Shown here one piece after another: positions 6,779 through 16,808 of a DNA stretch of 29,560 nucleotides. The position numbers were made by a program, and so were the translations under genes. The number at the start of each line of letters is the position of its first letter. Within the stretch, counting starts at the first letter, position 1. The stretch lies in contig WELA01005835.1 in the NCBI GenBank assembly GCA_009602735.1, positions 8,153-37,712 of the forward strand. Reading direction: 5' to 3'. The notes under the pieces were generated by a model that saw only the letters and a program-made list of their open reading frames with translations, was not told the origin of the DNA and did not search any database. Source of the DNA: Mesotaenium endlicherianum (lineage: Eukaryota; Streptophyta; Zygnematophyceae; Zygnematales; Mesotaeniaceae).

Positions 6779-8641
6779 GTGTTGTATGAGTCTATGAAAT
6801 TTAATCCAGCGGAGATTAATTACTCAGTGCATGATAAAGAGCTGCTAGCTATCATTCATGTACTCAAACAGTGGAGAGCATACTTACATGGTAAAGCTTT
6901 TAAGGTGATTACAGATCATCTAGCTCTGACCCACTTTCAGAAGAAGTCCAAGCTGTCGAGGAGGGAGAACCGCTGGAGCCAGATGCTGGAGCAGTTCCAA
7001 GTCCAGATCGACTACAAACCAGGGAAGTTGAATCCTGCTGATGCACTCTCTAGAAGACCTGACTTGCAAGAAAGGAACTTTAGTCAGCATACTGTAGATA
7101 AAGTCCTGTGTGCACTCACTTCACTAAAGGTGAAAAAGTCCTTCCTTGAACAACTTAGGAAAGCCTACCTTTCTGACCCAACATTTGAGCCCAGCCCCAC
7201 TACTGGTATGTGTCGTGCTACCGCACTCGGGTATAAGCTCAAGGGAGGGGTCTGGGTGACTGAAACCACTTCAGGCAGGCTGAAGCTGGTCATTCCTAAT
7301 AATTTGGAAATAAGGTCTCTCTTACTGAGTCAAGCTCATGACAGTCTCCTGGGTGGACATTTGGGGCAGGCCAAAACTGTTGGCAAACTGGCAAAACATT
7401 ATCATTGGGAGGGGTTACCCCGGGAGGTCTTGAAATATGTCAAGTCCTGTGACCAGTGTCAGAGAAATAAGTCTCGGCACACACCACCCGGAGGTCTCTT
7501 GCAACCGCTACCCATCCCAGCGGGACGCTGGGAAACTATATCCATGGACTGGGTGGTCTCACTACCAAGAACTGCCAACGGGCATGATTCAATACTGGTA
7601 GTCGTGGATAAACTGACAAAAATGGTCATTTTTATCCCCACAACTGTCAAAGTGACTGCACTCGAAACAGCGAGACAGTTTTACAACCATGTAGTATGCC
7701 AACATGGGCTCCCTTCTAATATCATCTCAGACAGAGACTCAAAATTCACCTCTAAGTTCTGGAGAGCTTTAATGGGGTTAATGGGAGTCAAACAGCTGCT
7801 CAGCACAGCAAACCACCCTCAGACTGATGGGCAGACTGAAAGAACTAACCGAGTTCTGCAGGAGGTGCTGAGAGCATATATTAACCAAAAACAAGATAAT
7901 TGGGATGACCTGTTGCCTCAAATTCAGTTTGCGGTCAACAGTGCGGTGCACGCGTCAACGGGCAAAACTCCTTTTGAACTCAGCCTGGGTAGAGTCCCTA
8001 AGTCTCCTCTAGATGTGCTAGGGGAATCTTTAACTCACCCTGAAGGGATTGACAACCCGGTCTCCCTCCAGTTAACTCAGGAGTTTGCTGACACCCTGTC
8101 AGAAGTCCAACGAAACTTGCACACGGCCCAAGAAAACCAACAAAAATACGCTAATCAACACCGTCGGGAACTGACATTTTCCAAGGGGGATTTAGTCAAA
8201 CTGCATTCTCAGCACCTGTACCTCCCTGGTGTGGTCAAGAAAAAGCTTGGCCCTGTCTGGGTCGGTCCATATTCGGTGGTCCGTCGTGTCGGTCAGAATG
8301 CTTACAAACTGAACATGTCAGCTGAATACAAGGGGCACCCGGTCTTTAATGTCTCCTTCCTGGAACCGTACATCAAAGGTGATACACTGTTCACAGGTCG
8401 GTTCCCTGTCCAACCGGGACCGGTCCCCGCTGTCCGGGACGGCGACCCTGAGGAATATGAGGTCGATGAGATTTTAGACGCTCGCTCGGTCCGTCGATCG
8501 TCTAAATATGTCATGAAATACCTCATTCGATGGAAGGGTTACGATGCCTCTGGGGACACTTGGGAGTTTAAGGACCACTTGACCAATGCCAAAGGGGCGT
8601 TGACACGGTTCCACCTTCGGGCCGCTGGAGTCCCTCCATAA
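6779..8641 (+). CDS. pol: Pol segment 4: RNase H C-half, integrase and chromodomain, element 1
   Basis: A 620-codon frame. RNase H continues with HDKELLAI and ITDHLAL. The integrase HHCC zinc finger begins at His 187 (7337) and ends with CDQC. The core has Asp 257 (MDWVV), Asp 318 (SDRD) and Glu 354 (GQTER), giving the D-x35-E spacing. After the GPY/F-like part (KLGPVWVGPYSV) comes a chromodomain at about residues 560-610. It contains YEVDEIL and LIRWKGY, and the three aromatic cage positions (Tyr, Trp, Tyr) are kept. Such chromodomains usually bind histone H3 methyl-lysine and bias integration. All visible catalytic residues are intact. Confidence 0.93.
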   Translation: MLYESMKFNPAEINYSVHDKELLAIIHVLKQWRAYLHGKAFKVITDHLALTHFQKKSKLSRRENRWSQMLEQFQVQIDYKPGKLNPADALSRRPDLQERNFSQHTVDKVLCALTSLKVKKSFLEQLRKAYLSDPTFEPSPTTGMCRATALGYKLKGGVWVTETTSGRLKLVIPNNLEIRSLLLSQAHDSLLGGHLGQAKTVGKLAKHYHWEGLPREVLKYVKSCDQCQRNKSRHTPPGGLLQPLPIPAGRWETISMDWVVSLPRTANGHDSILVVVDKLTKMVIFIPTTVKVTALETARQFYNHVVCQHGLPSNIISDRDSKFTSKFWRALMGLMGVKQLLSTANHPQTDGQTERTNRVLQEVLRAYINQKQDNWDDLLPQIQFAVNSAVHASTGKTPFELSLGRVPKSPLDVLGESLTHPEGIDNPVSLQLTQEFADTLSEVQRNLHTAQENQQKYANQHRRELTFSKGDLVKLHSQHLYLPGVVKKKLGPVWVGPYSVVRRVGQNAYKLNMSAEYKGHPVFNVSFLEPYIKGDTLFTGRFPVQPGPVPAVRDGDPEEYEVDEILDARSVRRSSKYVMKYLIRWKGYDASGDTWEFKDHLTNAKGALTRFHLRAAGVPP

Positions 8642-9035
8642 TTGTCATTTCAGTTGACACAGGAAGGTGACAGGCGGTCCTGTCTCCATTTAAGTTGGAG
8701 GGGAAAATATACGACAGTTAGTGTGCGAGAGCGAGAAAGGGACGGTTATGTGAATCCTAATTGTCAGCATAGTGACATAGGGGACAGCCTGGCCCACATA
8801 AAGCACCTTAGGCTGAACGAAAAAGGGCCTCGCACAGCAATACATCACTTAACCCACCTGAAAAGACATTCATACGTTTATGTCTAGCGCACCACAACTA
8901 TGTCAACTCCTAGCAATCACCCTGTAAGGTAAACAGGAACGAATATAGTATATTAATGCGAACTTACTCTCTTCCTTCAACTCCTATGACAAAGGTCGAT
9001 ATCCTACTAACTTGTGCCTTGGTCACATGTGCAGA
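8642..9035 (+). other. Non-coding linker between pol and the extra ORF, with a splice-acceptor-like signal
   Basis: No long frame has protein-like character here. The end of the segment contains TACTAAC (9005-9011), identical to the strong branch-point consensus. A CAG at 9032-9034 follows, 24 nt after the branch A at 9010. One base later comes the ATG of the extra frame at 9036. This suggests, without proof, that the extra ORF is expressed from a spliced RNA. Confidence 0.4.
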
Positions 9036-10373
9036 ATGGCTCCCACCACACAAAAGGAGGACAGAAAGCGCAAGGCAGAAGAAGCCAGGAGGACAATGGA
9101 GCTATACCAGAAGGAGCTGGCGGCGACGTCCCTCACCAGGAGAGAACAAGAAAGGGTCCGCAGACAACAAGAGGCGGCAGATAAGGCACAGAGGAAGAAG
9201 GATCAAGAAGCGGAAAACCTCAAGAAAGCTGAGGAGGAGAGACAAAAGAAACAACAAGAGGAAGCGGCAGCGGCAGAGGAGGAGAGAAGGAAAAAGATTG
9301 AAGCGGACAGACAGAAGAGCTTGGCCACTTACAGATATACGGTGGTGGGTGGCCAAAACTTTGATAACCTGAAGGAAGCATTGCTGGCAGCCCAGGAAAT
9401 CAACAAGCTGGAACAGACAACACTACTATAGGGGGAAGGAGCTGCAGCACTGGATAGGTACATCGAGACACACACCGGTGTGGTCCTCTACGAAGATTAT
9501 GCCAAGATGGTGGGCTATACAGCAGAGCAGGCCCGGTACCTTGCAGATGATTCAGAGGACAAGCCGGTCCCCATACCAGGAATAGTGGGAGATCAGAGAC
9601 TCATCCGGATGGTGAGCATGCGGCCCGAAAGCTTCAAGGATACGGTATTCTACCTCACATTATTGCCAGCTTACAATGAGGTTGAGAGAAGGAGCTGGGA
9701 GTACTTGGCCAGGGAAGCAGGACAGCAGATGTTCTCTCCCCACTGGTTCCCGTGTAAACTAAGGAAGGCTGAGCACGGACCCCAGTACTACTAGTAGCCA
9801 ACAAATTGGAGGTGGATGACCGTCACAAATAAGAAGCAGGAGTGTGACCGAGCCCAACCGGATGACTTCCACTATGGCCTAGACGGCTACCTCATCCTAC
9901 CACCTCACATTGCCCCTTGGGACCCCAGGCTGAGTGGCTGCCTGAGCAATATGAATGCCGAGACCAAGGAGCATAGGAGGAGGGGAAGAGAGTACTTCTC
10001 TAAGGGAAAGCATGCCTTTGTCAAATGGGCAAAGAATGCAGGCCGGATAGATATCAGTAGGCTGAAGGCCAAGCAACCTCCAGCGCGCCCTAAGAAAGGG
10101 AGGTCGGTAGACTACTCCATGTCTACTAGGGAGCAGGACAATTTAGTGGACGAGACACCTACTCTCTCCGAGGAGGAGGATGAGGAGGATGAGGAAGAAG
10201 AACAGGGCAGAGGAGAAGCATCAGCTGGCACTCAGGAGACCCAGGGGCAAGTAGGGGCACTTCCTAAAGAACCACGATCAGGTATTTGGAACGTGATCCC
10301 TGTCATGGAGGCAACTGGACCCGGCACTCGCTCCCCCAGCCCTCCTGCCCAAGCAGGGGAGAAGCTGATCTGA
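9036..10373 (+). pseudogene. Extra sense-strand ORF of element 1 (ORF3), unknown function
   Basis: One reading frame spans 9036-10373, interrupted only by TAG at 9429 and tandem TAG TAG at 9792-9797; the sequence between stops stays protein-like. I do not recognise the family. The N-terminal 110 residues are a highly charged Glu/Lys/Arg/Ala coiled coil (AEEERQKKQQEEAAAAEEE region). A mixed hydrophobic region rich in Tyr and Trp follows. The C-terminal part is basic, then strongly acidic (run of Glu/Asp near 10170-10200) and Pro/Ser-rich. The start ATG at 9036 has a plant-like ATGGC context. The tandem TAGs could instead be a true end, with a separate frame starting at ATG 9816. It resembles neither Env (no signal peptide or membrane helix seen) nor RNase H. 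Confidence 0.6.
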
Positions 10374-10708
10374 CTGTACTTGGCAGCAAACACAGGCAGA
10401 AATCCCCAGAGGACAGGGGTGCCAGAAGAGGGACCCGCGGGGTGGCCAGAGGTATGCCGGCCTCTCCCTTCGCTCAGGGGCATGTACCTCTTGCCAATGT
10501 GTTTCAGCATCCTACTGGAATGCCTGTCTATGTGGGGATCAACACCCAAGTGGGTGAAGAGCAGGCTACCATCCTTCGTTCTCCTCGAGGTCCAACTTTA
10601 GAGCAAACGGGGTTCTTTAGAAGGCCAGCTGACAGACCTAGAGGGATGTCCAGATCTAAGTCCAGATCTCGGTCTCCTGATTCTGAAGCCCCAGCAACAA
10701 CCCCCTAG
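10374..10708 (+). pseudogene. Probable C-terminal continuation of ORF3 in the -1 frame (RS-rich)
   Basis: The frame open from about 10286 to the TAG at 10706 overlaps the end of ORF3 and is shifted by -1. It carries protein-like sequence including MSRSKSRSRSPDSE near its end, an Arg/Ser-rich tail of the kind found in RNA-binding or nuclear proteins. The simplest reading is that ORF3 once ran to 10708 and an indel broke it near 10310-10373. Translational frameshifting is less likely. Confidence 0.4.
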
Positions 10709-10777
10709 GCAACAGGCTGAAGGAGCAGTCACTGGGAGAGGCGGGTCAGTTTAATGTTGTCGCGACGACAACAAGTT

Positions 10778-10790
10778 AAGTTGGAGGGAT
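10778..10790 (+). other. Polypurine tract of element 1
   Basis: The purine-rich AAGTTGGAGGGAT immediately precedes the 3' LTR start and is the expected plus-strand priming site. It is weaker than the G7 tract of elements 2 and 3. Confidence 0.55.
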
Positions 10791-11534
10791 TGTAATGAAT
10801 TAATATATCAGTAGATATAATATTCATTTAAATGTAATGTTAAATTAAGTTCAGCCTGCTGAAATCTAGTTAAATAGTCAGTTTGCTGGACTTAATATAT
10901 TTAGTATCTGTTTATCTTAATATTTAATACCAGTTTAATGACTCAGCCGGATGCAGCAGGCTGAAGTCAACTTAAGTCAGCTTGCTGACACATTCTTTGA
11001 CAGCCAGCTGACTTCCGTGCTCGGTATCAGCGAACTGCCTTGATATGCATCTAAGTACCACCTGCTAGATGAATGGCCAGATGACATCCCCATGATGGAT
11101 GGCGATTCGGGATGATGGGAGATGGCGGTGGATTTGGTTAACCGAGGTCCTACCAACGTGGTTAACTCCCGGGTAGGCGGTGCCATCGCACTGACCATTG
11201 AACAGTAAACTCATTCCATGTACATATGCTAGGCATTGCTCTCGAGTTCGGCATTCGGAAACGAGGCCAACTCTCTTGTACAGCTTACTGAGAGAGATCT
11301 GAATCCAAGGCGAGAAGCCATTGATACGCAGTCTTCTAACCTTGCTTATGTATGAGTTTACTGATTTGCAGTATTGATGCTAGTTTACTCGCATTTGACT
11401 GACGAGTATTATTCACTGCTAGTGTGTTGTCCTTTGCCGTTAAACCAGTTAACGGAAATACTATAAAGATTACTTGCTGATATAAAGATCTTTATTAATT
11501 GTTAGTCGCCTATTTGGTAAGTCGATTCATTTCA
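10791..11534 (+). repeat. 3' LTR of element 1
   Basis: A 744-bp LTR homologous throughout to 2632-3352 and with the same inverted termini. It retains the 23 bp missing from the 5' LTR. It is followed at 11535-11539 by the GCATG duplication. Confidence 0.93.
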
Positions 11535-11539
11535 GCATG
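11535..11539. repeat. Target site duplication, right copy, of element 1
   Basis: GCATG, identical to 2627-2631. Confidence 0.9.
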
Positions 11540-12333
11540 CAGCTGCCAGGTCAGGCTGAGACCTTTGGTGTCGAACAAAAGTGGCACCTAAACCCTAGCA
11601 ATACGAACAATCACCTGTAGCTTTAAACAAGACGGACAACCTTCCTTGCTCTCAGTGCTCCCAGGCCATCCGTCCGCACAGTCAAGCTTGCTGCACGGAT
11701 CCTTGCGCAATAATGCATCAGGCCCAAAATGGGCAAAATCTTACTCAGCTCCAACGTCCAATTCTTGGTAGATACGCGATTAGAGCATCTACGGCTTCAA
11801 TGCGATAAAGAAGATTTAAGCATTTGCTGCACGATGTGGTTGACAAAAAAGGATGGCAGTGTTGTTTGGGGCACGATGTCCTAGAAATTAGTGGCAATGA
11901 TTGTAATGATCGACGAATTGTGCAGTCGACAGCCGCTTACGGAGTCCACAACCCCAAGAAGTGAAATTTTCTCGGTACATGCCTTTTTCTCAACCCTGAG
12001 GCACACACGCTGTATCCAATTCAACCCCTCAAACCACATTGGCGCGTCAAGCGTGTGTCAGGCGCACTATTCAAGAGACATCACTCATTTCGCACAAGTC
12101 TGCGACATGCCCGCATGCTCGTAATTTGCTAAGGTTGGCGTCTCTCTCTTCCACTCTCTCTCTCACTCTCTCTCTCTTCCTGTCTTTCTCTCTCTAACAA
12201 TTCAATTTTTAGCATGCAGAAGCAAACATGCTTGAGATAAAGAGACTAGAAAGGGAAAACAAATGGGAAGATGAGTATGAATAAAAATTTGTAGGAGAAA
12301 ATTTTTATTGGCGAATGGCGTATTGGCGAATGG
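11540..12333. other. Non-coding flank with CT-rich microsatellite and short tandem repeat
   Basis: No supportable gene. A CT-rich low-complexity tract lies at 12139-12196. Two perfect 15-bp units (ATTGGCGAATGGCGT) lie in tandem at 12307-12321 and 12322-12336. The short frames here have no recognisable motifs. Confidence 0.6.
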
Positions 12334-13170
12334 CGTAACCTTGTAATGAAATATCACGTTAGCTTGACTAATTATTAATTGATGATCAATTACTTTATTT
12401 TGACTTTAATTATTCGCTTATCACTGTTTTCGGTTAACAATAGTCGTTAACTTGAGAGAAAACACCTTTGAAGTGGCCTAAGGGAGCCAACGACTAATTT
12501 TGCTATATACATTGTACAATCAAGATGTTACGCTTCTAACTTTCGTGCGAATATTGAGGATATTTTCTAAGCTTTTCAGAAAGGGGTTGTGCAAAAATTG
12601 GACAAAAATGCAATGACGAGAAGAGGTGCTTGCAGAGTTGCATTGAGATTGTCTCTGCAAGTACTTATACTTGCCAACACGAGCCATCTGAGTCCGCTTG
12701 GCACTCCTACGACACCTATGTTAGGGGATTGTGACAGGATAATTGTACTTGTTGAACGTGACAACCCAAACGGTCAACCGGCCTATTCACGTGACATGTG
12801 AAAGGAGACAAACCTCTCCTTGGGAGTTTTCGTTGGCTTATGCCAGGAGCCTCATGACTTTACATCGGTGTCATAGTTCCTCTTGGCAGTATAACATATA
12901 TCCGTAATATATATTACATATCGCGCTATGTACTTTTGTATCATACTTGATAATACAATGTATGTAGCGAAATTAGTCGGTGGCTCCCGTAGGCCACTTC
13001 AAAGGTGTTTTTTTTGGGTTATCGTCGTTAACCAAAAACAATGACAATCATTATCCGAATTAATAAAAGTCAAATTATAGTATTAATAATCATTTAATCA
13101 AGTTGTTCCTTCATAATTGATCGAGCTAACGTTATGATTAATTATGTCAAAGTAATCGAGTCACTTTACG
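12334..13170. mobile_element. Fold-back structure with long inverted repeats, possible non-autonomous element
   Basis: The left arm (about 12352-12535) and the right arm (about 12945-13145, reversed) are clear inverted homologues with some indels. The best match includes ACACCTTTGAAGTGGCCTA and the following GGGAGCCA(A/C)CGACTAATTT. The roughly 410-bp spacer carries no supported gene. Both outer ends can be drawn to begin CGTAA, but I found no target duplication. It could be a MULE-like or fold-back transposon, or two solo LTR pieces in opposite orientation. Its right edge coincides with the break of element 2. Confidence 0.55.
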
Positions 13171-15237
13171 ATCCTTCTCTACAGCAAGACCCTTAAAGAG
13201 CATGCGAGACACTTGAAAGAAGTCCTCCAAGTATTGAAGCAAAACAAGCTATTTGCAAAGGAGTCAAAGTGCGAGTTTGCCAAACAAGAAGTGGAGTTCC
13301 TAGGTCTCCACGTGACTACTGATGGCATCAAGATGGACCCCAAAAAGACCACGGTGGTGGAGGAATGGCCGACCCCCACGACCAAGAAAGAACTCCAGTC
13401 ATTCTTGGGATTTGCCAAGTGGTACAGAAAATTCATCCAAGGCTTCTCGCACATAGCAGCCCCCCTGACAGATCTACTCAAGAAGGACAGGCTAAATACA
13501 TGGACCGAGAAAGAGGAAGAGGCATTTCAAGAGTTAAAGCAAAGATTGACCACATCCCCGGTGCTCACACTCCCAAGTCCAAACCCAGATTGGCCCTTCC
13601 ACGTCATCACCGATGCATCTTCCTATGCAATAGGAGCAATCCTGCTTCAAGACCAAGGCAAGGGACTGCAGCCCATTGCCTACGAGTCAAGGAAGCTTAA
13701 TCCGGCCCAGCAAAATTATACAACCACGGAGCGAGAGGCATTGGCGATTGTACATGCCTTGAAGGTTTGGCGCTGCTACGTTGAAGGACGCAAGGTGCTG
13801 GTCACCACGGACCACGAGGCGTTAAAGCACCTCCAGACGCAGCCGTATCTCTCAAGGAGACAAGCAAGATGGAGCGGATACTTGCAACAATACAACATCA
13901 CGATTCAGTACCAGCCCGGCAAGACAAACCCGGCTGACCCCCTCTCAAGATTGCAATTAAACGCAGTGATGACATCCTTGAAGACAGATCTAAAAGGTCG
14001 ATTTTCAGCCGCCTATGAAAGAGACCCTTACTACAAGAACGGAGAAGCAGCCTCGGACCCATACAAGAAGCAAGAAGGCAATTATTGGGTGAGGCAAGAC
14101 ACGGGCCAGAGATGTGTTCCTATTGACCTAGACCTCCGGCTCTTGCTTCTACGAGAAGCACACGACAACCCTCTTGGAGGACACTTCGGAATCCTAAGGA
14201 CCACGGGCGTTCTAGCTAGGACTTATTGTTGGCCAGGCATGTCTAAGCAAGTCAAGGAGTACTGCAGAAGCTGTAACACATGCCAAAGAGTCAAGCCATC
14301 ATCACAAAAAGCGGGAGGACTCCTCCAACCACTACCAATCCCCGAAAGACAATGGACGGACATCTCAATGGACCTTATCGTGGACTTGCCCGTGACACCT
14401 CGAGGCCATAATGCAATACTCACGGCGGTGGACAGACTTACCAAGATGGCTCATTTTATTCCCACGACGACTAAGGCTACAGCACCACAACTTGCAAGAC
14501 TCATCTTTGACAACATCTTCCGACTCCATGGACTACCATCAAGAATTGTGTCGGATAGAGATCCAAGATTCACAAGCCATTTCTGGAAAAATCTCTTCAA
14601 GAACTTGGGTACATCGCTGGATATGTCCACTGCCTACCACCCGCAATCAGATGGGCAAACCGAGCGTATGAATCGTACTCTCAAGACCTATCTGAAGGCC
14701 TTCCTGTCTACTTTGGAGCAAGATTGGGACATGTACTTGACCCCCCTGGAGTTTGCCTACAACAACACTACGCAGGCCTCTACCCAAGAGTCCCCATTCT
14801 TCCTCAACTATGGCTTCCATCCGACCACGCCACTGAGCTTCACGGCTGGCCTTGATGAAGTACCTGCAGCCACAGATTTTATGGAGACATTAGAAGCAGC
14901 CCTTACAGCAGCGAAGAAAGCTCTACAACACGCGCAAGATGCTCAAGCAAGAGTGGCGAACAGATCCAGAAGAGAAATTACGTACAGAGTGGGTGACAAC
15001 GTGTTACTATCATCCAAGAACATTTCCCTGAACAACAGGCCTGCCGGCAGCAAGTTCTCTCCCAAGTATTTGGGACCCTTCAAGATTATCCAGCAAGTCA
15101 ACCCCGTTGCTTTCAAGCTAGAACTTCCCCAGACTATGCACATCGACCCCGTATTCCACGCTTCCCTCTTCAAGCCATATGTGCAACCCGACAACAAGTT
15201 CCCAGGACGTGTGACAACCCACCAGCCCCAACAATAG
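13171..15237 (+). pseudogene. pol: Pol remnant of element 2 (end of RT, RNase H, integrase)
   Basis: The open frame begins one codon after the RT catalytic Asp-Asp of the homologous element 3 gene, so the RT active site is absent. It retains the thumb/connection, RNase H ([26 protein letters not shown]), the integrase zinc finger, [16 protein letters not shown] and GQTERMNR core motifs, and the GPF-type C-terminal part. A missing C in the run at 15218-15220 relative to element 3 shifts the frame and ends it at TAG 15235, before the chromodomain. Confidence 0.9.
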
Positions 15238-15638
15238 TGGATGATCATTTGGAGCACGAAGTGGAAGACATAGTGGCTATGAGAAATTTCAGGAGACAGC
15301 AGCAATACTTGATCAAGTGGAAAGGATATCCAGATTCGGAGAATAGTTGGGTGGCGGCGCACTACCTTGACAAAGTTCANNNNNNNNNNNNNNNNNNNNA
15401 CTTCCATGCCGCCAANCCAATCCCCATCTTGGACCAGTCCCAAGTCTCTCTACTAGAAGCCCGAAGACTTCAGGGAGGCAGCCTGCCACCATCAAGAAGC
15501 AGCAGAAGACCCCTTGGAGGCAGCCTGCAAGAACAAGAAAGAGGAAAAATTGACATTAGACACTCTTCTCTTCTCGCAGTTTCTGGACAGAAAACTAAAA
15601 CTGCTACTGGTAATAGGTCTCTGCATAATAAATTCTGA
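15237..15638 (+). pseudogene. pol: Chromodomain remnant of element 2 pol
   Basis: Displaced by the frameshift, this frame encodes the chromodomain ([26 protein letters not shown]). The first aromatic cage residue, Tyr in element 3, is His here (TAC to CAC at 15258-15260). The N run at 15380-15399 replaces the segment after LDKV, and the tail then reads out of phase with element 3. Not functional as Pol. Confidence 0.8.
15380..15399. other. Assembly gap (20 N)
   Basis: Twenty N replace a stretch that spans about 15-16 bases at the same place in element 3, so the gap length is probably a placeholder. The collapse sits in sequence nearly identical between elements 2 and 3. Confidence 0.85.
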
Positions 15639-16312
15639 AAATTTACCTGGCTGTAGTCCATGAGTAGCCGGTCATTTAGAGTCCAAGTTTGCTCAATTTG
15701 GAGCACTGGTGAGAGAGATATGATGCTCTAAGTAGAAGGGGGTCAAGCTGCTGGCATTGTTAGGGCAGAATATGCCTTCTGACATTGTGCCCTCCCCTGA
15801 ACTTGGAATGCTCTGAAACTCTAGACTCTGGTAGAACATCTTACAGCGCCCAGTTTGAGACCTAGTTTAAAGCATTTGGAGAAGCATATGATTCTCAGAA
15901 GTTTCTGCACAGATTTGGAGGAGTGCCTACTCTCTCAGCTCTCAACGAAACTCCAGAAATTAGAATGCTCTTCAATTTAGTGACCCGGTAGAGTTCTCCG
16001 ACGCGGTCCGTCTGGCATTCAAATTTTTAGATTTGAAGCAGTTCTGTGGTCGCTATGAATTTTTGAATTTATGGCAGATTCTGGGCCAACTTGTTTACTT
16101 TTCTTTATCTTCAAGGAGTAGGCTAGCCAATAAGGTCACACCACCCACGACCTTGCCTAGTCTACCTTACATGTGTAGCACCTGACTTGGCGCCTTGGAC
16201 TAATCCTCTTCACATGTGTGACATCTGACTTGAAGCTGTTGACTAGACTGCTCCACATGTGTAAGACCTGACTTCACGCGCCGAGACGTCGCTTTTTCTG
16301 ACGGGGGGGTGA
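15639..16312 (+). other. 3' non-coding tail of element 2 with 43-bp tandem repeats and polypurine tract
   Basis: Homologous to 23082-23765 of element 3, with no coding frame. Three units with a 43-bp period start at 16169, 16212 and 16255, each with ACATGTGT then CTGACTT. The polypurine tract is the G7 run at 16303-16309 followed by TGA and the LTR. Confidence 0.8.
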
Positions 16313-16808
16313 TGTAGTGATTTGAGTTATTAGTTTGCATATATTTTAATGTTCTCAAATATGATTGGAGTAGTATTGTGTGGATTCAAGTGTAAATAGG
16401 TACTCTAGTGACTTGGTTCATGTCCTTTGAACCTTCTAAGGCATTTTTGAAGTTAGAGGAAAGACCTAGAAGAACTCCACGTGGCAAAAGTCATATATGC
16501 CATTTTTAGGTCAAAAGGACATGTGTACATTATTCTAGAAAGAGGTGGCAAGTTTTGGGATGTGTTGGGTGCCAACACATCAACATACACCTTCCTAGAA
16601 ATTACTTATTTAGCAAGTATATAAACAAGAGCTAGAACATAGAAAGGGAGGGGAGAATCACTCTTGTACTTGCCAAAATCCAGAAATATATTAACTTTCA
16701 ACAAGCCATCTCTCTTTCAAGAAGCTACCACTTGTGTTCAAAGATTCTTGTCTTGAATAGATAAAGTATTATATTTCACTAAGTACTTCATCTATCTGTT
16801 TCACTACA
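16313..16808 (+). repeat. 3' LTR of element 2
   Basis: A 496-bp LTR starting TGTAGTGATTTGAG and ending TTTCACTACA. It is 7 bp shorter than the element 3 LTRs because of a missing AT-rich stretch near its start. It carries the same TATATAAA promoter box region. The flank after it is TTGGG; the left duplication is lost. Confidence 0.9.

Larger units (their letters stand above)
4851..8641 (+). pseudogene. pol: Pol of element 1 (protease, RT, RNase H, integrase, chromodomain), broken
   Basis: Domain order is Ty3/Gypsy. Three lesions are visible by comparison with element 3 and by domain continuity. First, a one-base gain in an A-run near 5857-5860 shifts the frame and ends it at TGA 5870. Second, a short deletion near 6360, inside the conserved segment after the RT thumb, shifts it again and ends at TAG 6384. 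Third, an in-frame TAG lies at 6770 within RNase H. The pieces are described separately. The copy cannot make full Pol but keeps recognisable catalytic residues in most domains. Confidence 0.9.
2632..11534 (+). mobile_element. Element 1: complete-length Ty3/Gypsy chromovirus-type LTR retrotransposon with an extra ORF
   Basis: An 8903-bp element flanked by the perfect 5-bp duplication GCATG. Order: 5' LTR, initiator-Met-type primer site, gag, protease-RT-RNase H-integrase-chromodomain, a 2.1-kb tail with an extra sense reading frame, polypurine tract, 3' LTR. Gag is open; pol has two frameshifts and one in-frame TAG, and the extra frame has TAG codons, so this copy should not be autonomous. 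By eye its LTRs differ at about 30 sites plus one 23-bp indel, so it is older than element 3. Integrase followed by a chromodomain places it among the chromoviruses. Confidence 0.92.
13171..16808 (+). mobile_element. Element 2: 5'-truncated copy of the element 3 family
   Basis: From 13171 the sequence aligns closely with element 3 from 20624 to its 3' LTR end. The LTR, primer site, gag, protease and most of RT are missing. It retains the rest of pol, the 3' non-coding tail with 43-bp repeats, polypurine tract and one LTR (16313-16808). A run of 20 N at 15380-15399 and an N at 15416 mark uncertain bases. Confidence 0.9.

Noticed and set aside
8642..8887. 81-codon frame directly after pol of element 1
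   Set aside because: No motifs, and it begins with an arbitrary start in the linker; more likely untranslated.
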